Positions 19,507-28,109 of a stretch of DNA of 64,000 bases are shown in pieces (position 1 is the stretch's first letter; each line of letters starts with the position of its first letter). The DNA comes from Variovorax sp. N23. GTDB taxonomy: Bacteria; Pseudomonadota; Gammaproteobacteria; Burkholderiales; Burkholderiaceae_C. Made by a program: the position numbers and the translations under genes. The notes under the pieces were generated by a model. It searched no databases. It was not told the DNA's origin and was given only the letters and a program-made list of their open reading frames with translations. The stretch covers positions 62,001 through 126,000 of the forward strand of contig NZ_JAOOPY010000013.1 of assembly GCF_025486315.1 (NCBI RefSeq), read 5' to 3'.

Positions 19507-20522
19507 GCGTGTTCTTTCGTGGGGGTGAGGGCCACGTCGGTGGTGGCGCGGAGCAGGTCGAGCGTGAGGTGGCCCGCGTGTGCGAGGAGGGCGGAACCGA
19601 GCACGTCCTGCCAATAGCCTTCGGAGCCGGCCGTCTGCCGCCAGGCATGCAGCCGCCGGGTGAACATCTGCAGGTCGAACTCGGCGGTGAAGCCGATGGC
19701 GCCATGGATGGCGTGACTCAGGGCCGCCACCGCCAGCGCAGCTTCGCCGGTTCGCGCCTTGGCGATGGCCACCCGAAGGCGATCCGGCGCCGGGCCGCTG
19801 CAACCGAGCTGCGCCGCCATCCGCGCCGCGCAGACATGCTCGGCCATCACGCTGAGCTGGTGCTGAATTGCCTGGAACTTGCCAATCGGCCGGCCGAACT
19901 GCTGTCGCTCGTTCGCGAAGGCGAGGGTCCGTGTGAACACCTCACCCAGGGCGCCGGCGAGCTGGACGGCTGTCAGGCAGGCTTGCCACGTGCGGATGTC
20001 GGTGGCGATGCGCACCGTCATGGCGGCTCGCTGCGCCTGCGCAGACCAGGTCATGGAGGCATCGAGTTTGCCGACGGCCTCACCACAGGTCGCCGCGTCG
20101 GCTGGAAGCAGTAAGGCGTCGGTGCCGCCTGTGTCAACGAGCACCCATGCCGCGGTCCTGCCGCAGCTCACGGCGTCGCAGATCCATCCGCCGTCGGCGA
20201 GTCGCCGCGCCGTGGCCAATGCGATGCTGCCGCTGGGCCGAGGCAAGCCGGCGCGTGCGAGCAGCGCGCGTGCAAGCATCGTCTCCGCGAGCGGGAACGG
20301 GACGATGAAGATGCCGCAGAGTTCCAGCAGGGCGAAGGCGTCCGCCAGCCCGAGGCCGGCTCCGCCCTCGGCCTCCGGCACGAGCACGTCGCTGAAGCCG
20401 GAATCTTCAATCGCCTGCCATAGGGGCTCGGCGGGTCGCCCGGCCTCGATGTCGCGCACCACGTCGAGGCCGCAATGGTCGGCCAGTATGCCGCGCAGGG
20501 TGTCGGTGTAGATGTCTTCCAT
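19503..20522 (-). CDS. Acyl-CoA dehydrogenase family protein, short subunit
   Basis: 339 residues, shorter than the usual ~380. Recognisable ACAD parts are VPEAEGGAGLGLADAFALLE in the N domain and FANERQQFGRPIGKFQAIQH in the C domain. It shows no clear FAD-binding motif of the WITNA type in the middle. It pairs with the full-length dehydrogenase next to it (32 bp away), like the heteromeric ACADs of steroid-side-chain degradation. In such pairs one subunit can lose part of the active site; whether that applies here is inference. Confidence 0.85.
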   Translation of the reverse strand: MEDIYTDTLRGILADHCGLDVVRDIEAGRPAEPLWQAIEDSGFSDVLVPEAEGGAGLGLADAFALLELCGIFIVPFPLAETMLARALLARAGLPRPSGSIALATARRLADGGWICDAVSCGRTAAWVLVDTGGTDALLLPADAATCGEAVGKLDASMTWSAQAQRAAMTVRIATDIRTWQACLTAVQLAGALGEVFTRTLAFANERQQFGRPIGKFQAIQHQLSVMAEHVCAARMAAQLGCSGPAPDRLRVAIAKARTGEAALAVAALSHAIHGAIGFTAEFDLQMFTRRLHAWRQTAGSEGYWQDVLGSALLAHAGHLTLDLLRATTDVALTPTKEHA

Positions 20523-20554
20523 GTCTTTCCTGTCGATCGTTCGGCGTCGGCGGT

Positions 20555-21712
20555 TCAGCGCAGCCCAAGGCCGCGAGCGATCATCCCGCGCAGGATGTCT
20601 CGTGTGCCGCCGCGAAGCGAGAACGAAGGTGCGACCTGCGTCACGTAGTCGAGGGTGCGCAGGAGTTCCAGTGGCACCGTGCCGGCTTCTCGTGTGTACA
20701 GGTCGTCGGCGATCGCCGCAGGAATGAACTGCTCGACCTCGGTGCCCAGGTCTTTGGTCAGTGCGGCCTCGACGATTGGGCTGCCGCCCTGAGCCACCTT
20801 TTCGGTGACCGCCAGCGACATGGCGCGCAAGGGGGCCAGCCTCGAGATGATTTGCCCGGCCAGCCGTATCGCGCCTGGCGTGCGGCCCGCCTCGGTCTTC
20901 ACGAACGCCCGCCATTCGTCGAAGAGCACGATACTGGAGAACAGGCGCTCCGGCCCGCTGCGCTCGAAGGCGAGTTCGGCCGTTACCTGTTCCCATCCCT
21001 TGCCTTCACCGCCGATGAGTGCGTCCGGCGCGAGGGCGACGTTGTCGAAGAACACCTCGCAGAAATGCGAGTCCCCCGAGAGGTCGGCGATCGGGCGCAC
21101 TGTCACCCCCGGCAGCCGCATGTCCACGATCAGCTGCGACAGGCCCTGGTGGCGGTTCTCCGACGTGCCGGAGGTGCGCACCAGCGCGATCATGTAGTTG
21201 CAGTGGTGCGCATTGGTCGTCCAGATCTTCTGTCCGTTGAGCGTCCAGCCTTCGGGCGTCCGCTCGGCACGGGTGCGCACGCTCGCCAGATCCGATCCCG
21301 CGTTGGGCTCGCTCATGCCGATGCAGAAGAAAGACTCGCCACGGCAGAGTGGCGGCAGGTAGAAGCGCTTCTGTGCTTCGGTGCCGTACTTGAGGATGAG
21401 CGGGCCGCTCTGGCGGTCCGCGATCCAGTGCGAGCCCACCGGGGCGCCGAAGTTGAGGAACTCTTCCACCAGCACATAGCGCGCGAATGCACTGCGCCCA
21501 CCGCCGCCGTACTCGGTGGGCAGTGTGATTCCTAGCCAGCCGCGTCGGCCGAGCTCGCGGCTGAAGTCGCCGTCGTAGCCTGACCATGATTTAGCGCGCA
21601 CGTGTGCGGGGATTCGGGCCATGGCGTCGGTCAGAAAGGCGCGCACCTCATGGCGCAGCGCCTCGTCCTCCGGCGGAATCGCCGTCATCGATAGCGAGGT
21701 CAGGGCGTTCAT
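20555..21712 (-). CDS. Acyl-CoA dehydrogenase, full-length subunit
   Basis: 385 residues with all three ACAD domains: N-terminal helices, the middle domain with FFCIGMSEPNAGSDLASVRT and LNGQKIWTTNAHHCNY (FAD-binding signatures), and a C-terminal domain ending SLRGGTRDILRGMIARGLGL. It should oxidise an acyl-CoA to the 2-enoyl-CoA, passing electrons to an electron-transfer flavoprotein. Its start overlaps the CoA-transferase stop by 4 bp, so translation is coupled. Confidence 0.92.
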   Translation of the reverse strand: MNALTSLSMTAIPPEDEALRHEVRAFLTDAMARIPAHVRAKSWSGYDGDFSRELGRRGWLGITLPTEYGGGGRSAFARYVLVEEFLNFGAPVGSHWIADRQSGPLILKYGTEAQKRFYLPPLCRGESFFCIGMSEPNAGSDLASVRTRAERTPEGWTLNGQKIWTTNAHHCNYMIALVRTSGTSENRHQGLSQLIVDMRLPGVTVRPIADLSGDSHFCEVFFDNVALAPDALIGGEGKGWEQVTAELAFERSGPERLFSSIVLFDEWRAFVKTEAGRTPGAIRLAGQIISRLAPLRAMSLAVTEKVAQGGSPIVEAALTKDLGTEVEQFIPAAIADDLYTREAGTVPLELLRTLDYVTQVAPSFSLRGGTRDILRGMIARGLGLR

Positions 21713-22980
21713 GCCACCACTCCTTGTTTCTTCAGTTCGGCCAGGCGCTCGGACGACAGGCTCAACAGTTCGGCCAGGACGCTCTCCGTGTCCTGCCCGA
21801 GCAGCGGCGGTGCGTGCCGGTAGCTCACCGGCGTCTTCGACAGCCGGATGGGGCTGGCCACCAGCGGGATGCCGCTACCGACTGCGTGGGTCATCCGGAT
21901 CTGCGTGCCGCGGGCCAGAACCTGCGGGTCCTGGAACACCTCGGAGATCGTGTTGATCGGCCCGCAGGGAACGCCGTACGGCTCGAAGAGGGCGATCCAC
22001 TCGGCGGTCGGACGCGTGGCCGTCAGCGCCCGCATCAGGTCGATCAGTTCGGACCTGTGCGCGATGCGATCGGCGTTCCGCTGGAACCGGGGATCCTCGG
22101 ACCATGCCGTGCGGTCCACTGCGCGGCAGAAGCTTGCGAACTGGCGGTCGTTGCCGATGGCCAGGATCATGTGGCCGTCCCGCGTCGGAAAGTCCTGGTA
22201 GGGAACCGTGTTCGGATGGGCATTGCCCATCCGCTTGGGCGCCCCGCCATACAGGTGGTTCATGCCCTGGTTGGCCAGGCAAGCGACCTGCACATCCAGC
22301 AGTGCCAGGTCGATGTGCTGGCCGACGCCCGTCAGGTCGCGCGCGCGCAAGGCGGCGAGGATGGCCGTGCTGGCATAGAGGCCGGTCAGGATGTCGGTCA
22401 GCGCGACGCCCACCTTCATCGGGCCGGCGCCTGCTTCGCCATCCGGCCGGCCGGTGATGCTCATCAGGCCGCCCATGCCTTGCATGAGGAAGTCATAGCC
22501 GGCGCGCTCGGCGTACGGGCCCGTCTGCCCGAAGCCGGTGACGGAGCAGTAGACCAGCCGCGGGTTGATCGCCAGCAGCGACTCGGCATCCAGGCCGTAC
22601 TGCGCGAGGCCGCCGACCTTGAAGTTCTCGATCAAAACGTCGCAACGCAGTGCCATGTCGCGCAGCAGCGCCTGGCCTGCCGGCGTGGTGAAGTCGATCG
22701 CCACCGATTTCTTGTTGCGGTTGGCGCACAGGTAGTAGGCCGAGTCGCGCGTGTCCGCACCCTCCGGGGTCTTGAGGAATGGCGGGCCCCAGAGCCGGGT
22801 GTCGTCGCCCAGGCCGGGCCGCTCGACCTTGATCACCTCCGCGCCGAGGTCGCCAAGGGTCTGACTGGCCCAGGGGCCGGCCAGCACGCGCGACAGGTCG
22901 AGCACCCGCAGATGCGCGAGCGCGCCGACGGCGGGCACTTCCGCCCCCTGCGGGGATACCGCCTCACTGTTGTTCGACAT
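21709..22980 (-). CDS. Family III CoA-transferase (CaiB/BaiF)
   Basis: 423 residues. LRVLDLSRVLAGPWASQTLG and AEVIKVERPG open the protein; the catalytic Asp is expected in RAGYDFLMQGMGGLMSITG. It moves CoA onto a carboxylate so that the neighbouring acyl-CoA dehydrogenases can act. Second CoA-transferase of the same operon (the other is at 25531). Its first 17 bp overlap the end of the preceding Bug gene. Confidence 0.92.
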   Translation of the reverse strand: MSNNSEAVSPQGAEVPAVGALAHLRVLDLSRVLAGPWASQTLGDLGAEVIKVERPGLGDDTRLWGPPFLKTPEGADTRDSAYYLCANRNKKSVAIDFTTPAGQALLRDMALRCDVLIENFKVGGLAQYGLDAESLLAINPRLVYCSVTGFGQTGPYAERAGYDFLMQGMGGLMSITGRPDGEAGAGPMKVGVALTDILTGLYASTAILAALRARDLTGVGQHIDLALLDVQVACLANQGMNHLYGGAPKRMGNAHPNTVPYQDFPTRDGHMILAIGNDRQFASFCRAVDRTAWSEDPRFQRNADRIAHRSELIDLMRALTATRPTAEWIALFEPYGVPCGPINTISEVFQDPQVLARGTQIRMTHAVGSGIPLVASPIRLSKTPVSYRHAPPLLGQDTESVLAELLSLSSERLAELKKQGVVA

Positions 22981-23950
22981 GGGCCTTCGCCGCGATGCGT
23001 TTCCACAACTGGATCTCGGTGGCCTGGAACGCCCGCATCTCCTCCGGGCCTCCGCGCATCACCTCCGCGCCGATGCGTTCGTAGAACTCACGTGTCTCGG
23101 GCAGCGTCTCGATCCGGGTAAGCAGCGCGGCGAGCTTGTCCGCCTCGGGTTTCGGCGTTTTCGCCGAGACCATCGCGCCGACCCAGGTGTAGGCCGTGAA
23201 GCCGGGGAGCCCCGCCTCCGACGCGGTCGGTACATCGGGCAGGGCAGCAGTGCGCTTGTCCGCAGCCACGGCGAGCGCCTGCACCTTGCCGGATTTGGCG
23301 AGCTCCTGCACGCTGGTGATTTCGGCGAACGCCATGTGGACCGTGCCGGCGACGACCGCGAGCACCGCTTCGCCCGCGCCCTTGAACGGCACATGCGTGG
23401 TCTGCACCCGCGCGGCATCGCTGAAAAGCTCCGACATCAGCTGGTAACCCGCCGAGCCGGCCCCGTAGTTGAGTGTGCCGGGCTTGGCTCTGGCACCGGA
23501 GATCAACTCGGGGAGGGTCTTGAACGCCGAGTCCCCGGGCACGATCAGGAGGGCCGGCGAGCGCATCATCATCGTGAGCGGTGTGAACTCGGTCACCGGG
23601 TCGTAGGGCAGCGACTTGAAGAGCGCCACATTGACCGCGAGCGTGGAATTGCTTCCGACGAAGACGGTGTAGCCGTCCGCAGGCGCCGACAGCACCGACT
23701 TGACGGCGATGAAGCCGTTGCCGCCGGGCTTGTTGTCCACGACCACCGGCTGGCCGGTGAGCTCGCTGAGCTTGCGCCCGAAATAGCGCGCCGAGGTGTC
23801 CGTGCCGCTGCCCGGCGGGAAGGGGACGACGAACCGGATCGGTCTGGATGGGAAGTCCTGCGCCGACGCGGGCGTGACGGCGGTCAGCATAAGGGCGGAC
23901 AAGGTCGCCGCGAGGACGGGGAGGGCGGATTGGAAGCGGGGAAAGGTCAT
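22964..23950 (-). CDS. Bug/TctC-type substrate-binding protein
   Basis: 328 residues. Signal peptide MTFPRFQSALPVLAATLSAL ends near PASAQ, a Sec signal with an AxA-type site. Mature protein begins DFPSRPIRFVVPFPPGSGTD, and VVVDNKPGGNGF plus APADGYTVFVG follow as in the family. It lies 16 bp after a second Bug gene, an unusual tandem, and runs into the downstream CoA-transferase. It presumably binds the carboxylate degraded by this operon. Confidence 0.92.
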   Translation of the reverse strand: MTFPRFQSALPVLAATLSALMLTAVTPASAQDFPSRPIRFVVPFPPGSGTDTSARYFGRKLSELTGQPVVVDNKPGGNGFIAVKSVLSAPADGYTVFVGSNSTLAVNVALFKSLPYDPVTEFTPLTMMMRSPALLIVPGDSAFKTLPELISGARAKPGTLNYGAGSAGYQLMSELFSDAARVQTTHVPFKGAGEAVLAVVAGTVHMAFAEITSVQELAKSGKVQALAVAADKRTAALPDVPTASEAGLPGFTAYTWVGAMVSAKTPKPEADKLAALLTRIETLPETREFYERIGAEVMRGGPEEMRAFQATEIQLWKRIAAKAHVEQQ

Positions 23951-23966
23951 GGTTTGCAACCGTCCT

Positions 23967-24983
23967 TCAGTCCAGCGTGATGCCGGTCGCCTTGACCACA
24001 CCCGCCCAGCGGACCAGTTCCTTCTTCACGTAGGCGCCATATTCCTGCGAGGTCGACCCGAGCGGCTCGGCGCCTTGCAGCGCGAGGCGTTCGCGCACGT
24101 CGGAAGACTTCAGCGCCTTTTGAATCTCGGTGTTGAGGCGCTCGACCACGGCCGGGGGCGTGCCGGCGGGCACCATCACCCCTTGCCACGCGCCGACCTC
24201 GAAGCCGGGCATGCCCGATTCCGTGAGCGTGGGCACGTCCGGAAAGAGCGACATGCGCTTGGCGGTCGTCACCGCCAGCATCTTCATGCGCTTGTCGCGA
24301 ACGAAGCCCATCACGGAATTCACCGTGTCCGTCATGAACTGGATCTGGTTGCCCACCAGGTCAACGTCGGCCGGCGCGCTACCCTTGTAGGGGACATGAG
24401 TCGCTTCCAGGCCGTTGGCCTGAACGAATTGGAAGGCGCCCAAGTGGGTCACGTTGCCGTTGCCCGCCGATCCGTAGGACAGCTTGCCGGGGTTGGCCTT
24501 GGCATAGGCGACGAATTCCTTCACCGTGTTCGCCGGCACCGACGGGTGGACAACCAAGGCCAGCGGCACGACCGCCACCAGCGCGACCGGCGCCAGGTCC
24601 TTCTGCACGTCGTAGGGCACGTTCCTGTAGAGCGCGGGGCTGAGCGTGATCGACGAGGTGTTGTAGAGCAGCGTGTAGCCATCGGCTGGCGCCTTGACCA
24701 CCGCTTGCGCACCGATGTTGCCGTTGGCGCCGCCTCGGTTGTCGACCAGGACGCTTTGGCCCATCTGCTCGCCGAGCTTCTGCGCCAGGACGCGCGCGAC
24801 CAGGTCGGTGGGTCCGCCCGGCGGGAACGGCACCACCATCGTGATCGGCTTGGTCGGGTAAGCGTCGGCGGCGCGCGGCTGCGCATGGACCATCGGCGCT
24901 GCAAGACTCAGCAAGCCGAGGGCGATGACCAGGGCTGACCGGCGGATGGTGTTTGCGTGGGTGGGAACGATGTCGTCTGGCAT
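23967..24983 (-). CDS. Bug/TctC-type substrate-binding protein
   Basis: 338 residues. The start is the Met of MPDDIVPTHANTIRRSALVI, with AAGGAGAC 5 bp upstream. The signal region ends PMVHAQ. Mature part: YPTKPITMVVPFPPGGPTDL, VLVDNRGGANGNIG and APADGYTLLYN. First of two tandem Bug genes in this operon; sequences are clearly different, so they may bind different ligands or be the result of cassette fusion. 56 bp separate it from the MaoC gene upstream. Confidence 0.92.
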   Translation of the reverse strand: MPDDIVPTHANTIRRSALVIALGLLSLAAPMVHAQPRAADAYPTKPITMVVPFPPGGPTDLVARVLAQKLGEQMGQSVLVDNRGGANGNIGAQAVVKAPADGYTLLYNTSSITLSPALYRNVPYDVQKDLAPVALVAVVPLALVVHPSVPANTVKEFVAYAKANPGKLSYGSAGNGNVTHLGAFQFVQANGLEATHVPYKGSAPADVDLVGNQIQFMTDTVNSVMGFVRDKRMKMLAVTTAKRMSLFPDVPTLTESGMPGFEVGAWQGVMVPAGTPPAVVERLNTEIQKALKSSDVRERLALQGAEPLGSTSQEYGAYVKKELVRWAGVVKATGITLD

Positions 24984-25039
24984 GGTTTGTCTCCTTGGGT
25001 TGTTGTGGCGGTGCCTGTCCGGCCCGACGGTGCCGGCTG

Positions 25040-25534
25040 TCAGTCGCGGCCCGCGAGCAGGCGACGTGCGTCGTAATGCATGACGCAGCGGTCCTCTTGG
25101 TTGAAAACCGTGATGCGGGAGTCGACGATCGCGCGCCCGCCGCGGCTGGTGGGGCGGATGCCGGTGACCTCGACGACGGCGTCGATGCTGTCGCCCACGC
25201 GAACCGGCGCATGAATCTTCTGGACCAGTTCCAGCATGGCCAAGCCGGTGCCCTGAATCATGGTCTGCAGGATGAAGCCCTCGATCAGCGTGTAGGTGAG
25301 TGCTGCCGGAACCGGGCGTCCAGCGATCGCCGCGCCCTCGTAGGCGGCATCGATGAAGATCGCCTCGAGCATGCCGGTAATGCCGATGAAGTTGACCAGG
25401 TCGGTTTCGGTCACGGTGCGTCGGTAAGTGCGCATGCGCTGGCCGACGTGCAGGTCCTGCCAGACGAAGCCTCGGCCGAGTCGAGGCAACGTGGAGTGCT
25501 CCGAGGAGCGTGCGGTGGGAACTGTGTCGTTCAT
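25040..25534 (-). CDS. MaoC-like hotdog-fold (R)-enoyl-CoA hydratase family protein
   Basis: 164 residues. VWQDLHVGQRMRTYRRTVTE followed by DLVNFIGITGMLEAIFID has the look of MaoC-type dehydratases (usually a D-x5-H pair; here the His position is not obvious). Late motif SRGGRAIVDSRITVFNQEDR resembles hotdog thioester enzymes. It probably hydrates or hydrolyses a CoA thioester of the pathway. Coupled to the upstream CoA-transferase by a 4-bp ATGA overlap. Confidence 0.82.
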   Translation of the reverse strand: MNDTVPTARSSEHSTLPRLGRGFVWQDLHVGQRMRTYRRTVTETDLVNFIGITGMLEAIFIDAAYEGAAIAGRPVPAALTYTLIEGFILQTMIQGTGLAMLELVQKIHAPVRVGDSIDAVVEVTGIRPTSRGGRAIVDSRITVFNQEDRCVMHYDARRLLAGRD

Positions 25535-26772
25535 GCGATCTGCGAGTCGTTGGAGGGTGCGTTGGCTGCCGAAGGCCGCTGCGGGGCTGCGAAAGCGGCG
25601 CCATGTGCGATCAGATCGTCGATGGCCGCAGTCGGGAGGCCGACGGTCTCGAGGCACTGGCGGGTGTGTTCGCCCAGGCGGGGGGGGAGGTGGACGGGTG
25701 GGCGCTGCCCGTCGAAACGCACCGGCACGCCGGGAAAGCGAAGCTGCCCCATGTGCGCGTCCTTGATCTCCGCGAAGAATCCGGTGGCCGTGAGGTGCGC
25801 GTCGGTGGGCAAATCCTCCAGGGCACTGACCGGCGCTGCCGGGATCTCCAGGCGCTCGCAGATCGCGAGCCAGTGCGCGGTGGTGCCCTGGGCGACGAAC
25901 CCGCCCGCGGTTTCCAGCAGATCGCCGATGTGGCGGGTGCGCATCGTGATGTCGACAAAGCGCGGATCGCTTGCCAGGGCCGGCGCTTGGACCTCGAGGA
26001 AGAAGCGCTGCCAGTGCGCGTCCGTGTAGGGCATCATGCAGATCGCGCCGTCGGCGGTGCGCCAGGGACGGCGCCAGGGCGTGAGCACACGCGGATAGCC
26101 TGCCGGCGCCAGGGCAGGCTCGAAATGGCGGCCGTAGAAGTGCTCGACCAGGTTGAAGGCCACCATGGTCTCGAACATCGGAATCTCGACGAACCCGCCG
26201 CGACCGGTCCGCTCGCGCTGGAACAGCGCCGCCAGGATCGCCTGGGCGGCGACCAGCGCACAGGTCTTGTCGGCCGCAATGGTCGGCAGGTAGCGCGGCT
26301 CGCCGCCTTGTGCCTGCATCAGCGCGGACAAGCCCGACATGCCCTGGATGACGTCGTCGTAGGCGGGGCGGCCTGCGTAGGGGCCGTCCTGGCCGAAGCC
26401 GTGCAGGCCGGCGTACACGAGGCGCGGAAAGCGTGCGAGCAGCGCATCGGCATCGATGCCCAGCGGTGCCAGCTTCTGCGGGCGCATGCTGTGCATGAAG
26501 ACATCGGCATCGCCCAGCATCGACATCAGCGCATCACGGGCGCCCGTCTGCTTGAGGTCGAGCACCACGCTCTTCTTGCTGCGGTTGCTTCCGAGAAACA
26601 GGGCGGCCATGCCGGGCTCAGTTGCGGGACCGGTGTGGCGGGTCGAGTCGCCGCCGGGCGCTTCCACCTTGATCACCTCGGCGCCGTAGTCCGCGAGCGT
26701 CTGGCTTGCCAGCGGCCCGAACACCACGCTCGAGAGGTCGAGCACTTTCACGCCCTGAAGGGGAAGCATCAT
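25531..26772 (-). CDS. Family III CoA-transferase (CaiB/BaiF), operon leader
   Basis: 413 residues. MLPLQGVKVLDLSSVVFGP and AEVIKVEAPGGDSTRHTGPA open the protein; the catalytic Asp is expected in RPAYDDVIQGMSGL. I start at 26772 because CAGGAG lies 8 bp upstream; an ATG at 26793 is also in frame, but the ribosome-binding site would then lie inside the gene. First gene of the operon that runs down to 18718, and divergent from a LysR gene. Confidence 0.9.
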   Translation of the reverse strand: MMLPLQGVKVLDLSSVVFGPLASQTLADYGAEVIKVEAPGGDSTRHTGPATEPGMAALFLGSNRSKKSVVLDLKQTGARDALMSMLGDADVFMHSMRPQKLAPLGIDADALLARFPRLVYAGLHGFGQDGPYAGRPAYDDVIQGMSGLSALMQAQGGEPRYLPTIAADKTCALVAAQAILAALFQRERTGRGGFVEIPMFETMVAFNLVEHFYGRHFEPALAPAGYPRVLTPWRRPWRTADGAICMMPYTDAHWQRFFLEVQAPALASDPRFVDITMRTRHIGDLLETAGGFVAQGTTAHWLAICERLEIPAAPVSALEDLPTDAHLTATGFFAEIKDAHMGQLRFPGVPVRFDGQRPPVHLPPRLGEHTRQCLETVGLPTAAIDDLIAHGAAFAAPQRPSAANAPSNDSQIA

Positions 26773-26821
26773 CTGTTGGTCTCCTGGTCGCATTCTGCGA
26801 AGCGGACCCAGGAACGTCCAA

Positions 26822-26844
26822 TATCAAATTCTCGCTCTGTGATA
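26822..26844. promoter_or_regulatory. Candidate LysR site, TATCA-N13-TGATA
   Basis: Inverted repeat in the 76-bp AT-richer gap between the divergent CoA-transferase operon and the LysR gene. A second repeat, ATTCTC-N17-GAGAAT (26828-26856), overlaps it. Either could bind the LysR product; this is inference. Confidence 0.4.
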
Positions 26845-26848
26845 CCTT

Positions 26849-27754
26849 ATGAGAATCATGGATCCCCGCCAACTTCGCCACTTCGTGGCCCTTGCCGAAA
26901 CCCTGAACTTTCATCGTGCAGCCGAGCGCCTGCACATGGCGCAGCCACCGCTCTCGGCTTCGATTCGCAGGCTGGAGGCACAGGTCGGCGTACCGCTTTT
27001 CGAGCGCAATCGCCGCGGCACCGAGCTCACCGCCGCGGGGTCGGCGGCGCTTGACCATGCGCGCCGCGCCGTCTTCCATGGTGAGCAATTCGCGCTGGCC
27101 GCTCGGGCGGCTTCCCGCGGCGAGGCCGGATCACTTCGCGTGGGCTTCGTCGGCTCGGCGACCTATTCACTCATGCCGCGCGTGATGCCGCTGTTCCGCG
27201 AGCGGTTTCCTGGTGTCCAACTGCAGCTGGCCGAATCGACCACGGCTCGCATCGTCGAAATGGTCGAGGCGGGGGAACTGGATGCAGGGCTGGTCCGCTT
27301 CCCGATCGGGCGGGCCTGTCAGGCACTCATCCATCCTGCCGAGCGCGATGTCTTCGTCGCGGCGCTGCCTGTGAAACACCGTCTGGCGCGGCGGCGGCGG
27401 CTGGCGCTTGCCGACTTGGCGGGCGAGCCCTTCGTGATGTACGGCCCGAGTGCCGTGCCTGGCTTGCATTCGGCGGCCTTGCTGGCCTGCCAGGAGGCGG
27501 GCTTCATTCCGTCGGTGCAGCAGGAGGCGGTACAAGTACAGACGCTGGTGAGTCTGGTCGAGAGCGGCTTCGGCGTTGCGTTGGTGCCATCGGTCGCTGC
27601 CCGCCACGAAACCCGTCAACTGGTCTTCAAGCCCCTGAGCGGAGCCGGCGCGCTAACGCCCATCGGGTTGGCGCTGGCTCTGCCGCCAGGCGGGGCCACA
27701 TCCGCGGCACAGCGGTTTCGTGAATGTGTGCTGGAGACATCCCAAATGCTGTGA
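26849..27754 (+). CDS. LysR-family transcriptional regulator
   Basis: 301 residues. HTH: HFVALAETLNFHRAAERLHM, then AQPPLSASIRRLEA; the effector domain follows from about 95 (LRVGFVGSATYSLMPRVMPL), like the BenM/CatM subgroup. The start could be the ATG at 26849 or the one at 26858, which gives the usual MDPRQLRHF; neither has a strong ribosome-binding site. Divergent from the 8-gene CoA operon, which it likely controls. Its stop lies directly at the edge of a 2OG-Fe(II) oxygenase fragment. Confidence 0.9.
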   Translation: MRIMDPRQLRHFVALAETLNFHRAAERLHMAQPPLSASIRRLEAQVGVPLFERNRRGTELTAAGSAALDHARRAVFHGEQFALAARAASRGEAGSLRVGFVGSATYSLMPRVMPLFRERFPGVQLQLAESTTARIVEMVEAGELDAGLVRFPIGRACQALIHPAERDVFVAALPVKHRLARRRRLALADLAGEPFVMYGPSAVPGLHSAALLACQEAGFIPSVQQEAVQVQTLVSLVESGFGVALVPSVAARHETRQLVFKPLSGAGALTPIGLALALPPGGATSAAQRFRECVLETSQML

Positions 27755-28109
27755 GTCCTACTACGGCAACGTCACGCTGCTCGCGACCGACGGCGTGGCC
27801 GGCCTGCAGGTGCAGCGCCGCGACCGCGTGTGGCTCGATGCGCCCGTGCTGCACGGCGCCTTCATCTGCAACATCGGCGACTGCCTGATGCGCTGGACCC
27901 ACGACCTCGACGTGTCGACCCCGCACCGCGTGCTCAAGCCCGCGGCGGAGCGCTATTCGATCACGCTGTTCGTCGACCCGAACCCCGATGCGCTGGTGAG
28001 CGCCATCCCGTCGTGCGTGCCCGCCGGCGAGTCGCCGCGCTACGCGCCGATCACGACGCGGGCTTGCCTGCAGTCGCACTTCGACGCGACTTGCGGCGCG
28101 CGGGGCTGA
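27755..28109 (+). pseudogene. C-terminal fragment of a 2-oxoglutarate/Fe(II) oxygenase (isopenicillin N synthase family)
   Basis: The frame YYGNVTLLATDGVAGLQVQR onward, with GAFICNIGDCLMRWT, VSTPHRVLKP and RYSITLFVDPNPD, is the C-terminal third of a plant/fungal-type dioxygenase. It keeps the second iron His (STPHRV) and the 2-oxoglutarate-binding R-x-S (RYS). The N-terminal two thirds and the HxD iron motif are absent; YYG stands where HTDYG or similar is expected. The only Met codon in frame (27720) lies inside the LysR gene. Its last 59 bp overlap the end of the convergent LysR gene. A relic of a rearrangement. Confidence 0.85.
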
